Below are positions 22,072 through 33,671 of a stretch of 64,000 nucleotides of DNA, one piece after another. The DNA is taken from contig NC_092812.1 of assembly GCF_040954645.1 (NCBI RefSeq), positions 2,232,001 through 2,296,000 of the forward strand, given 5' to 3'. The notes beneath the pieces were generated by a model. It did not search any database and had not been told where the DNA came from. It worked only from the letters and a program-made list of their open reading frames with translations. Position 1 is the stretch's first letter, and the number at the start of each line of letters is the position of its first letter. Origin of the DNA: Diabrotica undecimpunctata. Taxonomy: Eukaryota > Arthropoda > Insecta > Coleoptera > Chrysomelidae. A program made the translations under genes and the position numbers.

Positions 22072-23099
22072 CACACACACACACACACACATGGGTTCAT
22101 CCCAACCCCTAGGAACATGAGTGTGCCACTGCTAGTCAGTAGGACTCCCATGTCCGAAGATCAGACCGGTCACATTCCAAAAGAGCTAGTCGTTTTGGCT
22201 CGGTACCTATCTGACCCCTAGGTTTTTCCTCCACCCCTCCTCTACGTCTGACATACACAGAGGAGGCTATGAACTAGTACGTCGGGCGATTTTGGGAAAA
22301 GAAAACACCCTCCGTTTTCCTTGACTTGTGGTTAGGCTGTGATTAGCCCTAGGTGACTGTAGGGGTAGCTTAGTGTAGCTTTTCTCCCTATTTACTTTAC
22401 TGAGTTTAATTTTTTGCATGACTTTGGGCTCTGTGTCCCGGAAAAATGTGTGTCCGATCAGGGGGTCGGCAGCAGGCTGACGCCCCCCTGTTCGGAAGTT
22501 GTATGCTCGATCAACCAGTCGCCAATTTGGTAAAAAAAACTAGTCTCCTTGCCGGCTGAGTAATGGTGGGTCTGGCCATCGAGCCCGTGTTTGTCGCACA
22601 TGGCCTCGATGCTCAGGTTTCGCGGTTGCCTAGGGCAATTTGGTCCTGAAGGGCTGTTTCCTGAAGGGTTTTGCCTGAAGGGCACGCCTGAGGGGCCTTA
22701 GCCTGATGGGCTTTAATTGGGTGCGGATCTGTGTCCAGGTTTGATTACTTTATTTGTCAACAGTTTGTTTGTTAGTAAGGGTTTTGGGTAAAAATAATAA
22801 GGGTAGGGTTTAAGGATGGGTGGGATGTGCATTTCCAAGTGTATATATGCTCTCGCACATCCCGTGTATATGTTTTTGGGTTTTTTGTTTTTTGTTTTTA
22901 ACTGGTTAGTGAAATAATAAATAACTAAAATAAAACAAATTATAATAAAATATGGGGTGAGTTGGGGATTTTAGGGTACTTTTGGTTAAGCGTACGCTCG
23001 TTTTTTTTGGTTTTATGCTTTTTTTGTATTTTTGTGTTTTTTTGGGTCACAAACTGTTAAGCTATCGGGGATTTCTATGCGAGTATCTTTTCTTTACGT

Positions 23100-25816
23100 T
23101 CAATCGGGGCTTGCCCCATATCCTGCTAGCTGTTGTTTAGGCCGTCTATGTACCGTTCTTTGATTTGGATCGTAGTTGGTTAGCTCTCTTAGCAAACGGT
23201 TCGGATGGTTTCTGAGATTTTCAAAAAGCTCATATGCATGTTCGTCCATCATGCTCAGAACTCTCTTTTGCCGCGAATCTCTATATACGTACCTTAAAGG
23301 CACGTACGTAGGGATTTTAAGAGCCTCCCTGATCATGAAGTTCTGTACAGTTTGGATTTTCTTCCTGTTTGTTTTACATGCGTGTCCCCACGATGCAGAG
23401 GCCTATGTGAGGGATGGCAGAATGATGGCGTTTGCCATTCTTATTTTTGTTTTGAACCTCAGTTTACTTCTCCTCCCTATTAGCGAGGAGAGCTGACTTT
23501 TGAGGATCTTTGCCTTATGTACCGTTTGGTTTATGTGATCGGTAAAGGTGAGACGTCTATCTAATGTTACTCCGAGATACTTGGCGTTGTTTGTCCATTC
23601 GACCGGAGTATTTAAGATAGATAATTCCCTGTCTGGGATTCCTTGACATCTTTTGTACATGACTGCCTGTGTTTTGTCTGGGTTAACGGCAATTTTTCAC
23701 GTAACACACCAAGATTGCAGACGGTTTAGGGCCGTTTGTAGGTATCTGGTGGCCAGATTTGGATTGCTACTGCTAGCAGCTCTAGCAGAGTCGTCGGCGT
23801 ACAGACTGAGCATAGTTCGATGATCACTGGGGGTGTCTGAAGTGTATATGGTATACAGGTAAGGCGACAGCACAGTTCCTTGTGGCACCCCTACCTCCAT
23901 GGTTCCGACTTCGGACAGAATGGACCCTATTCGAACTCTGAACCTTCTGTTGGCTAGGTACGAGGAGATAAGTTATGTCATCGCCTTACTGTACCCCAGT
24001 TCGTTCATCTTATACAGCAGACCGTTATGCCATACTCTGTCAAAGGCTTTACTAACATCTAAAAAGGCGGATGCTGTATATTTCCTTTCATTCAACCCTT
24101 TTGTAATGAACTCTGTCAGTCTAAGTACTTGCAGTTCGCAGGAGTAATTGCTCCTGAATCCGAACTAGGCCCCTGGAATTGTTCCTAATGTTTCGGATTC
24201 TTCCTTTGATCTGGCCAAGATAACTCTTTCAGCAATTTTGCTTATTGATGGTAATAAACTTATGGGTCGGCAGTTTTGTGAAAACATTCCGTTTTTACCT
24301 GGTTTCCCTATCATGATAACATGAGCCTCCTTCCATCTGTCCGGACAGTGTCTTAATCTTATAATATAATTTATTAAGCTCGTGAGGTGAACAATAGCTT
24401 TCTTAGGCAGATTTTTTAAGGCTCTGTTTGTGATGTTGCCTGGTACTGGAGCCTTCTTAGCGTTGGTCATTTTGATGTGCAGCTGGATTTCTTCAGGGGT
24501 GGTGTGTTGAAGTGCTATGGTTCCTTTATTTTTTTTTAGGTGTCTGCTCCTTCTTTCCACTTCTTCGAAGTCTGGATCTTCATTTGGATGGTAGCTGTTC
24601 ATGCATCCTCTTTCCAGTGTATCTTTCATGACCTCCGCTTTGTTTTGTTCGGAATAAACTAAGCCGTTAGCCCCATGTAATGTGGGTATTGGCTTTTTAT
24701 CCTTTCAGAAGACTTTTGAAAGCTTCCAGAAACCAGATTTATTTGGGTCTAGCTGTTGGATGAAGTCGTCCCAGCTGTTGTTTCTGTGTGTTTCCAGCTG
24801 TTTTTTAACCTCCCTATTCAGTTCGTTAGCAATTATTATGTCTTCCATATTTCTTGTCCTATTTGCTCGTCTAGGCTGCCTGTTTTTTCCCGTATTAGAG
24901 TTTTCAGTTCATTGCTGATTTCTCTGAACCTGCCTCGGATTGTTGTTGAGGTTTCTTCTTTTGTACTGGTTTCCAGTGCATTTTGTATGGTTTTTTCAAA
25001 TATCAACACATACTCTTCCAGTTCCCGTTTGTTGTTGATATCAGGAGCTTCTCCTATTGTTTCGCTCATAATACGTTTGAAGTTGGGCCAGCTTGTTCTC
25101 TTTTTCTTGTATGGCTGCACGTGGTTTGATTCCACGGCGCCTAGAGTTAGCACAATTAGGTTATGTGTAAAATCTTCTTTATTGAGTGAGAATATGTCGT
25201 GTTGATTTCCCACGTTGTGAAGAATTGCTAAGTCTAAATAGGTAGGTAGTCTGTCTCCTCCATGGAAACAAGTGGGCTCCATAGGGTCCGTGACGACTGT
25301 ATTATTTTGATTTTCAAGTTACTCGCATAGTAATATCCCGTTTCTATTGCTTACTCTGTCAAACCAATTAGGCGATCTCTCGTTTAGATCACCAATTATG
25401 ACAGTTGGTTCGTCTGTATCAAGAATGGCGTCCAGATTCTCGCCTAGGATCAGATCATGCGGTCTGACATAGGCTGAGACAATTTTCAGCGTGTCGTTGG
25501 CCGCAATGATCCGAACTATGGTGGCTTTCATAGTGACCAGACCATCTGGTGTAGGAATTGATTGATGTTCTATTCCTTTTTTCACCAGAATAGCCGTGCC
25601 TCCCGAGCGTGATGTATGGTCATTCCTGTAGACGCTGTAGCCCGGAAATTTGGTTTTCACCTTTCTGTGAGACGAGTCTCTTGCAAGGCTACAACGCCTA
25701 AATTGAGTATGTTGGAGAACTCGTCCAGATCGTTGATTTTTTGTCTCAATCTGCCAGAATTCCATGACCCTATTTGTAGATCCCCCAATTGTGCTGGCAT
25801 TATTGAGTTCCGCTGA
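23100..25816 (-). pseudogene. Jockey ORF2: endonuclease and reverse transcriptase
   Basis: N-terminal AP endonuclease: WNSGRLRQKINDLDEFSNIL, VALQETRLTE (catalytic Glu), FPGYSVYRNDHTSRSGGTAI, SAYVRPHD and VIIGDLNERSPNW. A stop follows, then CFHGGDRLPTYLDLAI. Reverse transcriptase: KKAPVPGNITNRALKN, HVIMIGKPGKNG, CRPISLLPSISKIAERVI, FLDVSKAFDRVWH (first Asp), VGVPQGTVLSPYLYTIYTSD and SLYADDSA (catalytic Y-A-D-D intact). The thumb and C-terminus run to the stop at 23100. Six or more stops or frameshifts break a protein of roughly 900 codons. An active form would nick target DNA and copy its RNA there. Confidence 0.85.
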
Positions 25817-25829
25817 AACTGCTTAACAC

Positions 25830-26731
25830 GTTCATCACTGTGGTCATTTTTTCGAACAGGGTCGATACGTTTCTCATCTGTTCTTGAAATGACAATATCA
25901 GCGCCTCATTGATGATAGGCTCGTTTTGTGCCGTATTGTGTGCCGTGTTTTGTGTCGTATTTTAAGTTGTTTTTATGGCCTGTGCGTAGCTTACCCCCTT
26001 TGCTACGGGTGCGCTTGTTGTTACTTGTTGTTTTGGTGGTTATTGTTGGGTTTGTTTCTTTTTCGGAACTTTCTTGCAACCTCTGTAGTTTGCGGTGTGT
26101 CCTTCACCGCAATTGGCACATTTGGGTGGGGTGTTCACGTCTTTCTGGCACTCTCGAGACTTGTGGTTTGCCCTGCATTTTACACACCTGGCTTCACAGT
26201 GGCATGCTTTCGACCCGTGATAAAAGCCCTGGCAATTATAGCATTGCATTACCTCGTTTTTGTTTCTGTATTCCTCCTCTATGTATACTCTCATATAACA
26301 TAGGTTATTTATATTCTTGATTTTCGCGTCGTCTTCCTCCTTTATTGTTATTTTAGGAAGAGAGGAAGTGGTTTTCTGTCTCTTCTTGTGGTCATGTTTA
26401 TGACTTTTATCGCTTCAATGTTTATTTTTTCTAGCCCTTGTTTGACGGCTTCTGTCTTCGTGTGCGCTCCTAGTCCTCGCAGCACTATTCTTTTGATTTT
26501 CTTCTGATCTATCGGATACGCTATGTATTCGATGTTTTTCTTTGTCTTATTGAATAGGTCCTTGTCAGATTCCTCCAGGACCTTTACTATTTTAAGGTAA
26601 TTTCCTCTGTCTTTAGTCTGGATCACAATGCTACGTCCAGATTTAGCAAATTTATTGACAGAGGCTATCCCTCTCTGCGCTGCGATTTTTAAAATCTGTT
26701 GGCTATAATCAACATATTTTAGTATTATTGC
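25830..26731 (-). pseudogene. Jockey ORF1 (gag-like) with three CCHC knuckles, 5'-truncated
   Basis: Starts without a Met (AIILKYVDYSQQIL) because the element is 5'-truncated. 26626-26348 carries the pre-knuckle domain (IVKVLEESDKDLF; IVLRGLGAHTKTEAVKQGLE). After a frameshift, 26294-26040 holds three cysteine-histidine knuckles: CYNCQGFYHGSKAC, CVKCRANHKSREC and CANCGEGHTANYRGC. A proline/glutamine-rich tail leads into ORF2. The protein would coat element RNA. Confidence 0.8.
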
Positions 26732-27372
26732 CTGACGCCGCGTTGTACTACGGAGGCAATATTTATATTTTCCACTCGCCTCCCCTCCACTGGTTTCGGC
26801 TTGAGGGGGCGTGTCGTCGTTTGTAGTAGCTTTTATTTCTTCGTGTTTGGCGGGTAGGGTGTTTGTGGATTTTAATATTGGTATCTATGTCTTGTTAATT
26901 TTCAGTCTTTCTTGTATCCGATTAAAATTATTTGGGTGCTTATATATTTCCACCGCTTCCCGATACAACCGTGGGTAGTACTGTGAAGTTTTGTCCAGCA
27001 TCTGCGTTTTTTCAAACAGTATTTGATGTTCTCCGCTTCCCAAAGCGTGTTCGGCAACAGCAGATTTGTTGATATGTCCTAAACGACAATGGCTTTTATG
27101 TTCATTTATCCTTGTGTTTGGGTGTCTTTTCGTGGTTCCCACATATACCATTCCAGATGTGCATGGAATTCGATATACTTCGGCCGTTGCTAATGGGTCG
27201 TGTTTGTCTTTCACCGATCTTAAACAGTCCCTGATTTTATTTGTAGGCTTGAAAATGGTCTTTACGTTGGCTTTCTTAAGTATTCGTCCAATTTTGTCCG
27301 TTACCCCCGATATATAGCGCAAGAACGCTTTGCTTTTACATTCTGTTTCTTCGTCCTTCAGCAACGGCCGGA
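26732..27372 (-). pseudogene. Penelope-like element: GIY-YIG endonuclease end
   Basis: From 27372 leftward: DILRPLLKDEETECKSKAFL, YISGVTDKIGRILKKANVKT (the linker conserved between PLE RT and endonuclease), then VYRIPCTSGMVYVGTTKRHP (GIY-YIG variant), INEHKSHCRLGHINKSAVAE and HALGSG, then YREAVEIYKHPNNFNR. A TAG interrupts at 26888 where Trp is expected, after which the tail continues (IPILKSTNTLPAKHEEIKA) to the Jockey junction. The RT domain is absent, so the copy is 5'-truncated. PLEs are retroelements that use this nuclease to nick DNA. Confidence 0.8.
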
Positions 27373-27540
27373 GTATGTCGAATACCATGCACATGTGGAA
27401 TGGTATATGTGGTAACCACGAAAAGACACAACAAACACAAGGATAAATGAACATAAAAGCCATTGTCTTTTAGGACATATCGACAAATCTGCCGTTGCCG
27501 AACACGCTTTAGGAAGCGGAGAACATCGAATACTGTACGA
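27373..27540 (+). pseudogene. inverted partial copy of the same PLE endonuclease
   Basis: About 160 bp match 27022-27183 in opposite orientation (differences near 5-8 percent by eye), covering the PCTSGMVYVG to EHALGSGEHQ codons with frameshifts. The two arms are separated by about 190 bp. Head-to-head partial copies are a known feature of Penelope insertions. Confidence 0.7.
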
Positions 27541-28028
27541 ATACAATTTTTTATTTTATTTGGACAAATCTGTATTCGAGGTTTTACTTCAGTTTATAAA
27601 CAAATCTATATACAAACTTCTGTGTCAAAAAGATTCTTACGCCTTAACTAAAAACGCGTCTGTGATAATTCAATAATCTTATCTATTGTTTTATAAAAGC
27701 ACATAATATTATACACAGTAAATATTGGAAAAAATATTTCAATTACAAGATTATTAATTTAAACAATACTTACCTTCGTGTTTGCTGTTCAGTATGACCA
27801 AGAATTGCATTTCGATACTTGTAAGACCGACATAAGACCAAAATAAAACTAAATTAATTAAAAACAATAACAAGTTTTTGATAGACCGAAAGAAATAGAT
27901 AGATAGAGTAGGGATAGAAATATTTATTCGAAATTAAAAATAATTTATTCTTTAATAAATCAACACAAACATATAGCTATAATATTTATTTTGAAGATCA
28001 AACTAACTTTATAACTTTTTATTTTTAG

Positions 28029-28181
28029 GATATTATGGCAATCAAAAATGATCTGGAAGTAAAAACACCATTTCCAACTTTAAAAACTATCAACTCCGCC
28101 TTTGAGTTGGATATACAAACTGGACATAAATATTTCTTTGCTTTTTCTTTCGATTATCAGAATAAAAGTCAGTTAGTAGAG
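28029..28181 (+). CDS. internal exon B of the large lipid transfer protein gene
   Basis: A 153-bp exon of 51 codons with TTTTTAG acceptor and GTAAGA donor, phase 0 at both ends. It reads DIMAIKNDLEVKTPFPTLKT and then INSAFELDIQTG and KYFFAFSFDYQNKSQLVE. The V-K-T-P-F-P-T-L-K core is the clearest copy of the repeated T-P-F motif found in insect apolipophorin beta-sheet regions. The phases match exon A (15554-15832) and exon C (46182-46403), so direct splicing A-B-C keeps the frame, although small unseen exons in the long introns cannot be excluded. Confidence 0.6.
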
Positions 28182-28546
28182 GTAAGAAATCAATTATTAT
28201 ATACATTAAAATAAATTTTTAGGAAGTAGTTAAAAAGGTTCAGCACAGATTCTCATTTGTGGAAACTATATCATCCCGAAGTGACACCGATCACGATTTG
28301 GAAGGTAGAAATACTTGGACTTAAGAATACATAAAATCTGCGATGTTGGTTGTTTAAAGCTAGCGATTACTATAATATTAAGTGATATTAATAAACTTAA
28401 AGATCTACAAATCTGATCGCAAATTCTAATAAAGAAAAGGTTATACATATTGGTGAAATATTCCAGTAAAAGGAAATGCTTACTAAAGTATTAATACACA
28501 CATACGTATATTTCCCCGTATTTACAACATTTGCTAATCTTATATG

Positions 28547-29348
28547 CAGTGTCACAAAAAAATTGGTCATAAATTATACCTCGATTTTTAGGGATAAAAA
28601 TAAATCGTTTTGGCCTAACTTACCTGTATGCAAAAGTGCACACAGAAAAAGTTTCTGGGTGTTAAAGTAATAAAATAAAACCGAATTTTTTATTATTGCT
28701 CCAAAACAGTTTAAAATGTGTTAGCATGCCTTGGCCAATAAAACCGAAGTACCGAACAATTTTTTCCCGATTTTTCTAGATTTTACTAGATTTACCATCG
28801 TCGATCGAGAAGAAGCGGACAAAGAGGCATTACAAACGATTCGATCCTTATATCTGTCCAAGGGGTCTCCAAACTTTCACTCCCCCAACTTTTTTGTAGT
28901 ATGATATTGGATTAAAAATGGGACGTAAATATAATAATGATATACCTATTTTACAATTTTTTTTCTTTTGGTATTTGTTTGTAAAATTATTAGCTTAGAA
29001 GATACAGCCACTTTTTTAAATGCAATATTACATTACAAAAAAGTTGGGGGAGGGAAAGTTTGGAGACCCCCTAAAATCTAGAAAAATCGGGGGAAAACTT
29101 TTTTCACTAGTTCAGTTTCATTGGATAAGGCATGCTCACATATAATATAAATTTTCATAAAAAAATTTTAAACTGTTTTGGAGCAATATTAAAAAATTCG
29201 GTTTTATTTTGAAAATTTAACACCCCGTATATTTTTCTCGATGTACCTTTGCATATAGTTAGTTATAGTTATAGTTAGATCAAGTCGATTTATTTTTATC
29301 TCTAAAAATCGTGGTATAATTTACAACCAATCTTTTTGAGACGCACTG
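28547..29348. mobile_element. 802-bp hairpin MITE with CAGTG termini
   Basis: The left arm (28547 to about 28900) and right arm (about 29035-29348) are inverted copies. Matching landmarks include AAAAATAAATCG, AATTATACC, GGAGCAATA/TATTGCTCC, CGGTTTTAT, GCATGCC and GGGTCTCCAAACTTTC. The outer ends are CAGTG and CACTG next to TA, as in mariner-type MITEs. It sits in the 3' part of the I-type LINE. No gene inside. Confidence 0.7.
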
Positions 29349-31968
29349 TATAACGATTATTACAACGATGACTGGGTAAGAAATGGTTGTCAGATTGTAA
29401 TGATGATTGTTTTGAAGCGTAAGATAGACTAAGTAATTTCCGTCGTTCATGTAATGATGGCTCTCCAAATTCCCACTCGAGGATTGCAACAGGATTTGTT
29501 CTATAATCTCCAGAGATTATGCGTAATGCATTGTTGTGTATAATGTCTAAGATTTTTAAATTTGACTTCGACGCTGAAGAATATGCAATGCATCCGTAGT
29601 CAAATTTTGATCGGATTAGGCTTCTATACAACAGTAATAATGTATCTCCGTCAGCACCCCATTGTTTGTTGACTAAACATTTAAGAAGATTTATACCATT
29701 TTCACATGATATCGCCAATTTTTTAATATTATGTGGTTTCCAACTTAAAGTTTCGTCGAATGTTATTCCTAAATATTTTATCTCTGTACTTCGTTTTAAA
29801 AACTTTTTGCCGAATTTTAAGGCAGGTATGTTAGTGTGAATAGGTTTTTTGGAAAAAATAATATATTGTGTCTTCTCAGCTGAAAAATAGAGTCCACTCC
29901 TATCAGATCCACTTTCGATTTTATTTAGTTCTTCTTGTAAAAGTTTGACCATCAAGTTAATATTTTTTCCTTTGATAAACATTATCATATCATCAGCACA
30001 TAATCTAGCCTATGCAGGTCTCTTGAGATTTTTTATAACATCATTTATTGCTATTAAAAAAGTGTAGAAAGTTCTAGAAAGTTCTCCATTACTACATACT
30101 GAAAATTTGCGTTCATTTAGAAAGTTATTCAAAAATGCCAACATGTTTCCTTGAATTCCCCAAGTCTGCAGCTTTGTTAATATTCTGTGTCGTCATGCTA
30201 AGTCAAATGCTTTGTGGATGTCAAAGTAAACAGCTGTGCATTTCTGTTTGTTACATAAGGCTTCATTAATTTGACTTTCTAAATGTAAAACATTGTCTAT
30301 AGTAGATCTTAAAGGACGAAATCCAGCTTGTTGCGGTATAAGTAAATCGTGATGTTCCAAATGCCACATAAGTCTATTATTTATTATTTTCTCTAGCAGT
30401 TTGCAAGTAGAACATGTAAGTGATATTGGCCTATATGATTCTGCTGCTGTAGCCGGTTTGTTAGGTTTTAGTATAGGGATGACAATAGCTTGTCTTCCTA
30501 AGTCAGGAAATTTTTGTTTACACCAGATTGTATTAAAAAGTTTCAATAGAAAGTCTAAAGCTTCGATCGGTAACTGTTTTAAGAATATTGCGGGTATGTC
30601 ATCTGGACCTGGTGATGTGTCTTTTAACATTTGGATTGTTTCCAATAGTTCTGTTTTATTAATTGGGGTATTTATATCATCGTTATTGGCTATAATTTCT
30701 ATTGGAGTTGCTTCTTCTTCTTCCCAATATCGTAAAAAAGTATTTAATTTTTTGTGCTGTAATTTTTATTTGTAGATTCTTGTCTGTATGTTTCAGCTAA
30801 TTCTTCTACAATTTTTTTGTTTTCATTAATTAGGTTTCCATTTCGTTCTAGGTATTTTATTCCATTTTGTGTATTGACGCCAGATATCTTCTTAACTTTT
30901 TTTCATGCTGATGACATGTTTGTATTCCTGTTAATACTTTGAACGTATTTTTTCCAAGACTCTGGTAGTAATTAATTTTGCATATGCCCTTTTTTTATTT
31001 AGCCCTATTAAGTTCTCTTTGGTTTTATGTCTTTTGAAAGTATTTAAAGCTGTTTTACTTTGTTTTATTGCCAATTTACACTCTTCATTCCACCAGGGAA
31101 CAACTTTGTTTTTTGTTATATACTTTGTTTTTCCCATTGCAATTGTGGCGGCTTCAGTAATTAAGTTATTAAACAATTTTAAAGTTAAGTTTATGTCTTC
31201 TTTAATTATAGGGATATTCGATATTTCTTCAGTAATTTTTGTTTTAAAAATGTTCCAGTTGGCTTGCTTAATTTTCCACTTTTGCAAAGGATTGATTTTT
31301 GTTGTGGGGTTGGAAATTTTTCTTAGTATTATTGGATAATGATCACTTCCATATAAATCGTCTACGGTTTGCCATGTGTGATTTAGTAACGTCGATGGGT
31401 CAGAAATAGACAAGTTAGTAGCTGAAAAATTTCCAGTAGCTGCGTCGAAACGAGTTTTAGCTCCGTCGTTCATTATTGTTAAATTCATGCTATTGATTAC
31501 GTTTGCTAATAAATTTCCATTTTTAGTTGTTTTTTCGAAACCCCATAGAAGATTATGGCTGCAAAAGTCCCCAAGAATTAATTTTGGTGATGGAATTTTC
31601 ATAATTAAGTCGGAAAGTTCATTTCCTTGAATATTTTGGCTCGGGGGAATATAAATGTTACATATATTCATTTTTTGATTAGTACCTATTGTTACTGTTA
31701 CTGCTATTGCTTCTAAGTTTGTATTAATTGTGATTCTGTTTACTTGTAAATCGGTTTTAGCATATATCGCAACACCGCCAATAGCATGATTTGTCTGTCT
31801 ATTTTGATAGTAAACATTATATGACTTCAAGTTATACACATTGTTGCCATTAAAATTAGTTTCTTGAAGACATATAATATCAGGTGAATATTTCCTAATA
31901 AGTACCTGAAATAAGGGTAGGCGGGTGTGAAAACTGTTTAAATTCCACTGTAAAATATTATTATACAT
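29302..31968 (-). pseudogene. I-like ORF2: endonuclease, reverse transcriptase, thumb
   Basis: The endonuclease is one open frame of 345 codons (31968-30931): ILQWNLNSFHTRLPLFQVLI, DIICLQETNFNGN (catalytic Glu), GGVAIYAKTD, CNIYIPPSQ, LILGDFCSHN (normally G-D-F-N/H), YGSDHYPI and VVPWWNEECK. The RT (30645 onward) has TSPGPDDIPAIFLKQLP, AIVIPILKPNKP, YRPISLTCSTCKLLEKIIN, QQAGFRPLRST and VYFDIHKAFDLA, then an internal loss of the G-V-P-Q-G block, and a catalytic box reading RLCADDMIMF (Y replaced by C). The thumb continues 29988-29302 (KYLGITFDETLSW; FDYGCIAYSSAS). The long intact endonuclease frame beside a broken RT is notable. The last codons run into MITE sequence. Confidence 0.8.
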
Positions 31969-32090
31969 GAATTATATTTTTATTTAAATAATTAGTTTTG
32001 AGATATATCACTGTCTAAGTCAGATGAACCAACATGTTTGATCAGTTGTTTAGTTAATTTTTTACTTAGTCTAGTACATTTAATTTTCAT

Positions 32091-32860
32091 ATTTCGATCT
32101 TCAGCCTGGGTATGTATTTCATTTATCATTTCTATAAGAGATGGAATATATACTAACATTACTAACGTGAGTGTTCTCTAACAGATTAGTGAATTGTTGA
32201 CTATCGAGTGGGAACTTGGGATTGTGATTGTCAATAAAATTGGTTATCTTTTGGGGTAATTCTCGAAATTCTAATGAGGGTTTGTCTTTCGACTTCAACT
32301 TTTTCTTTGGGAGTTTTGGAACAGGTGTTGGAAAGTAAGATTTTGGTTCTGAGGAATTAGTAATATCTGGTGTATCTTCTGGGCTAGGTGTTGCAATTTC
32401 AGATAAATTTCGTTTGGAGGTCGTAGGTTTAGTTATCGGAGTTGTTTGAACTTTAAAAGAAGCGGGTATGTCGGGATTTCGATCTTCAGCCTGGGTATGT
32501 ATTTCATTTATCATTTCTATAAGAGATGGAATATATACTAACATTACTAACGTGAGTGTTCTCTAACAGATTAGTGAATTGTTGACTATCGAGTGGGAAC
32601 TTGGGATTGTGATTGTCAATAAAATTGGTTATCTTTTGGGGTAATTCTCGAAATTCTAATGAGGGTTTGTCTTTCGACTTCAACTTTTTCTTTGGGAGTT
32701 TTGGAACAGGTGTTGGAAAGTAAGATTTTGGTTCTGAGGAATTAGTAATATCTGGTGTATCTTCTGGGCTAGGTGTTGCAATTTCAGATAAATTTCGTTT
32801 GGAGGTCGTAGGTTTAGTTATCGGAGTTGTTTGAACTTTAAAAGAAGCGGGTATGTCGGG
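32091..32860. repeat. perfect tandem duplication, 2 x 385 bp
   Basis: 32091-32475 and 32476-32860 are identical on inspection. 385 is not a multiple of three, so the repeat breaks the ORF1 frame. Either a very recent duplication or an assembly artefact. Confidence 0.9.
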
Positions 32861-33671
32861 ATTGGGCTCATTAAATGTGGGAGTAATTGGTGTTTGTTCA
32901 CATATTATATCAGGGTTAGTAGTATTTGATATAGACTCATTTAAATTATTGCTGTCTAAGGAATAATTTAGAGAGGAACTTTGTTGTTGTGATCTAGTAT
33001 ATGAAGAAGTTGAAGTTTGGAGTTGAAGGCCGGCACATTGAGATGCAAAATGACCTGGTTGCTTGCACTTATAGCATAATGAATCTGTTGTAAGAAATAT
33101 GCGATATTTTAAGTCATCATGATTCTAATTTATCGGAAATTTGGAAACTATCTTCTGGAGGAGATATGTATACCTGCCTTCGAAAAGTAAGTATGTGACT
33201 ATACGCTGGATCGGTTGCTCCAATTCGTAAAAATGTAAGGAGTGACATTGGCTGTAATCCAATAGTTTTTAACTCGGTTTCCAATAAATTATGTGGAATC
33301 GTGGGACTTACGTTGGATAGAACAGGTCTTTGTGACGGGGTAACTATCTTTATTACTGGCATTACTGTGTTATTAATCTTAATAGAATTATGTTCTTTTA
33401 AAAATTTGTTTACAGCTGATTTACCTGATAAGTATACACAAACACGGTTGTTTGAAATTCTGGATGAAAAAATTATGTTTTTTGGATCTACAAGTGGTCC
33501 GAGTTCTCATAAATAATCTTGTAATTTGAGGCCCTCTATTGCAGAAAAGATAATTGCCTGATCTTTGCTAGGAAAAGTTGTTGGTGAGTGAATCAATGCT
33601 GTGGAGTATTTTTTAGTGTTTGGTGAGTTCTCAATCTCAATAATAACATTGCCGTTATTACTATTCATTTT
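32119..33671 (-). pseudogene. I-like ORF1 (gag-like) with one CCHC knuckle
   Basis: Begins near 33671 (MNSNNGNVIIEIENSPNTKK), with a stop near 33515, then 33480-33117 (FSSRISNNRVCVYLSGKSAV; ELKTIGLQPMSLLTFLRIGA). A frameshift follows, then CYKCKQPGHFASQC near 33075, one zinc knuckle. The C-terminal third is Ser/Thr/Pro-rich with lysine clusters and is duplicated in tandem (32091-32860), which shifts the frame. RNA-binding role by family. Confidence 0.7.

Larger units (their letters stand above)
22072..26731 (-). mobile_element. Jockey-clade LINE (4.66 kb) nested in a PLE
   Basis: The 13-bp TSD CTGACGCCGCGTT lies at 22059-22071 and 26732-26744. Element order on the minus strand: ORF1 (truncated at its 5' end), ORF2, a GC-richer 3' untranslated region of about 1 kb, and a TG-repeat tail (22071-22090 on the + strand reads CA repeats). 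The frame of the host PLE rejoins across the insertion, which independently confirms the boundaries. Confidence 0.85.

Noticed and set aside
22071..22090. CA repeat as an independent microsatellite or regulatory tract
   Set aside because: It coincides exactly with the 3' end of the Jockey element next to its TSD, so it is the element's tail.
22458..22685. 75-codon minus-strand ORF rich in Pro/Gly
   Set aside because: Lies in the GC-richer 3' untranslated region of the Jockey element; no recognisable domain.
25926..26320. Two long + strand ORFs (125 and 130 codons), Cys/Leu/Phe-rich
   Set aside because: They are antisense shadows of the Jockey ORF1 zinc knuckles.
28223..28304. Possible extra exon after exon B (AG before 28223, GT after 28304)
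   Set aside because: The intron would be only 41 bp and the donor is in phase 1, which puts exon C out of frame and hits a stop; the preceding and following confirmed exons join cleanly in phase 0 without it.
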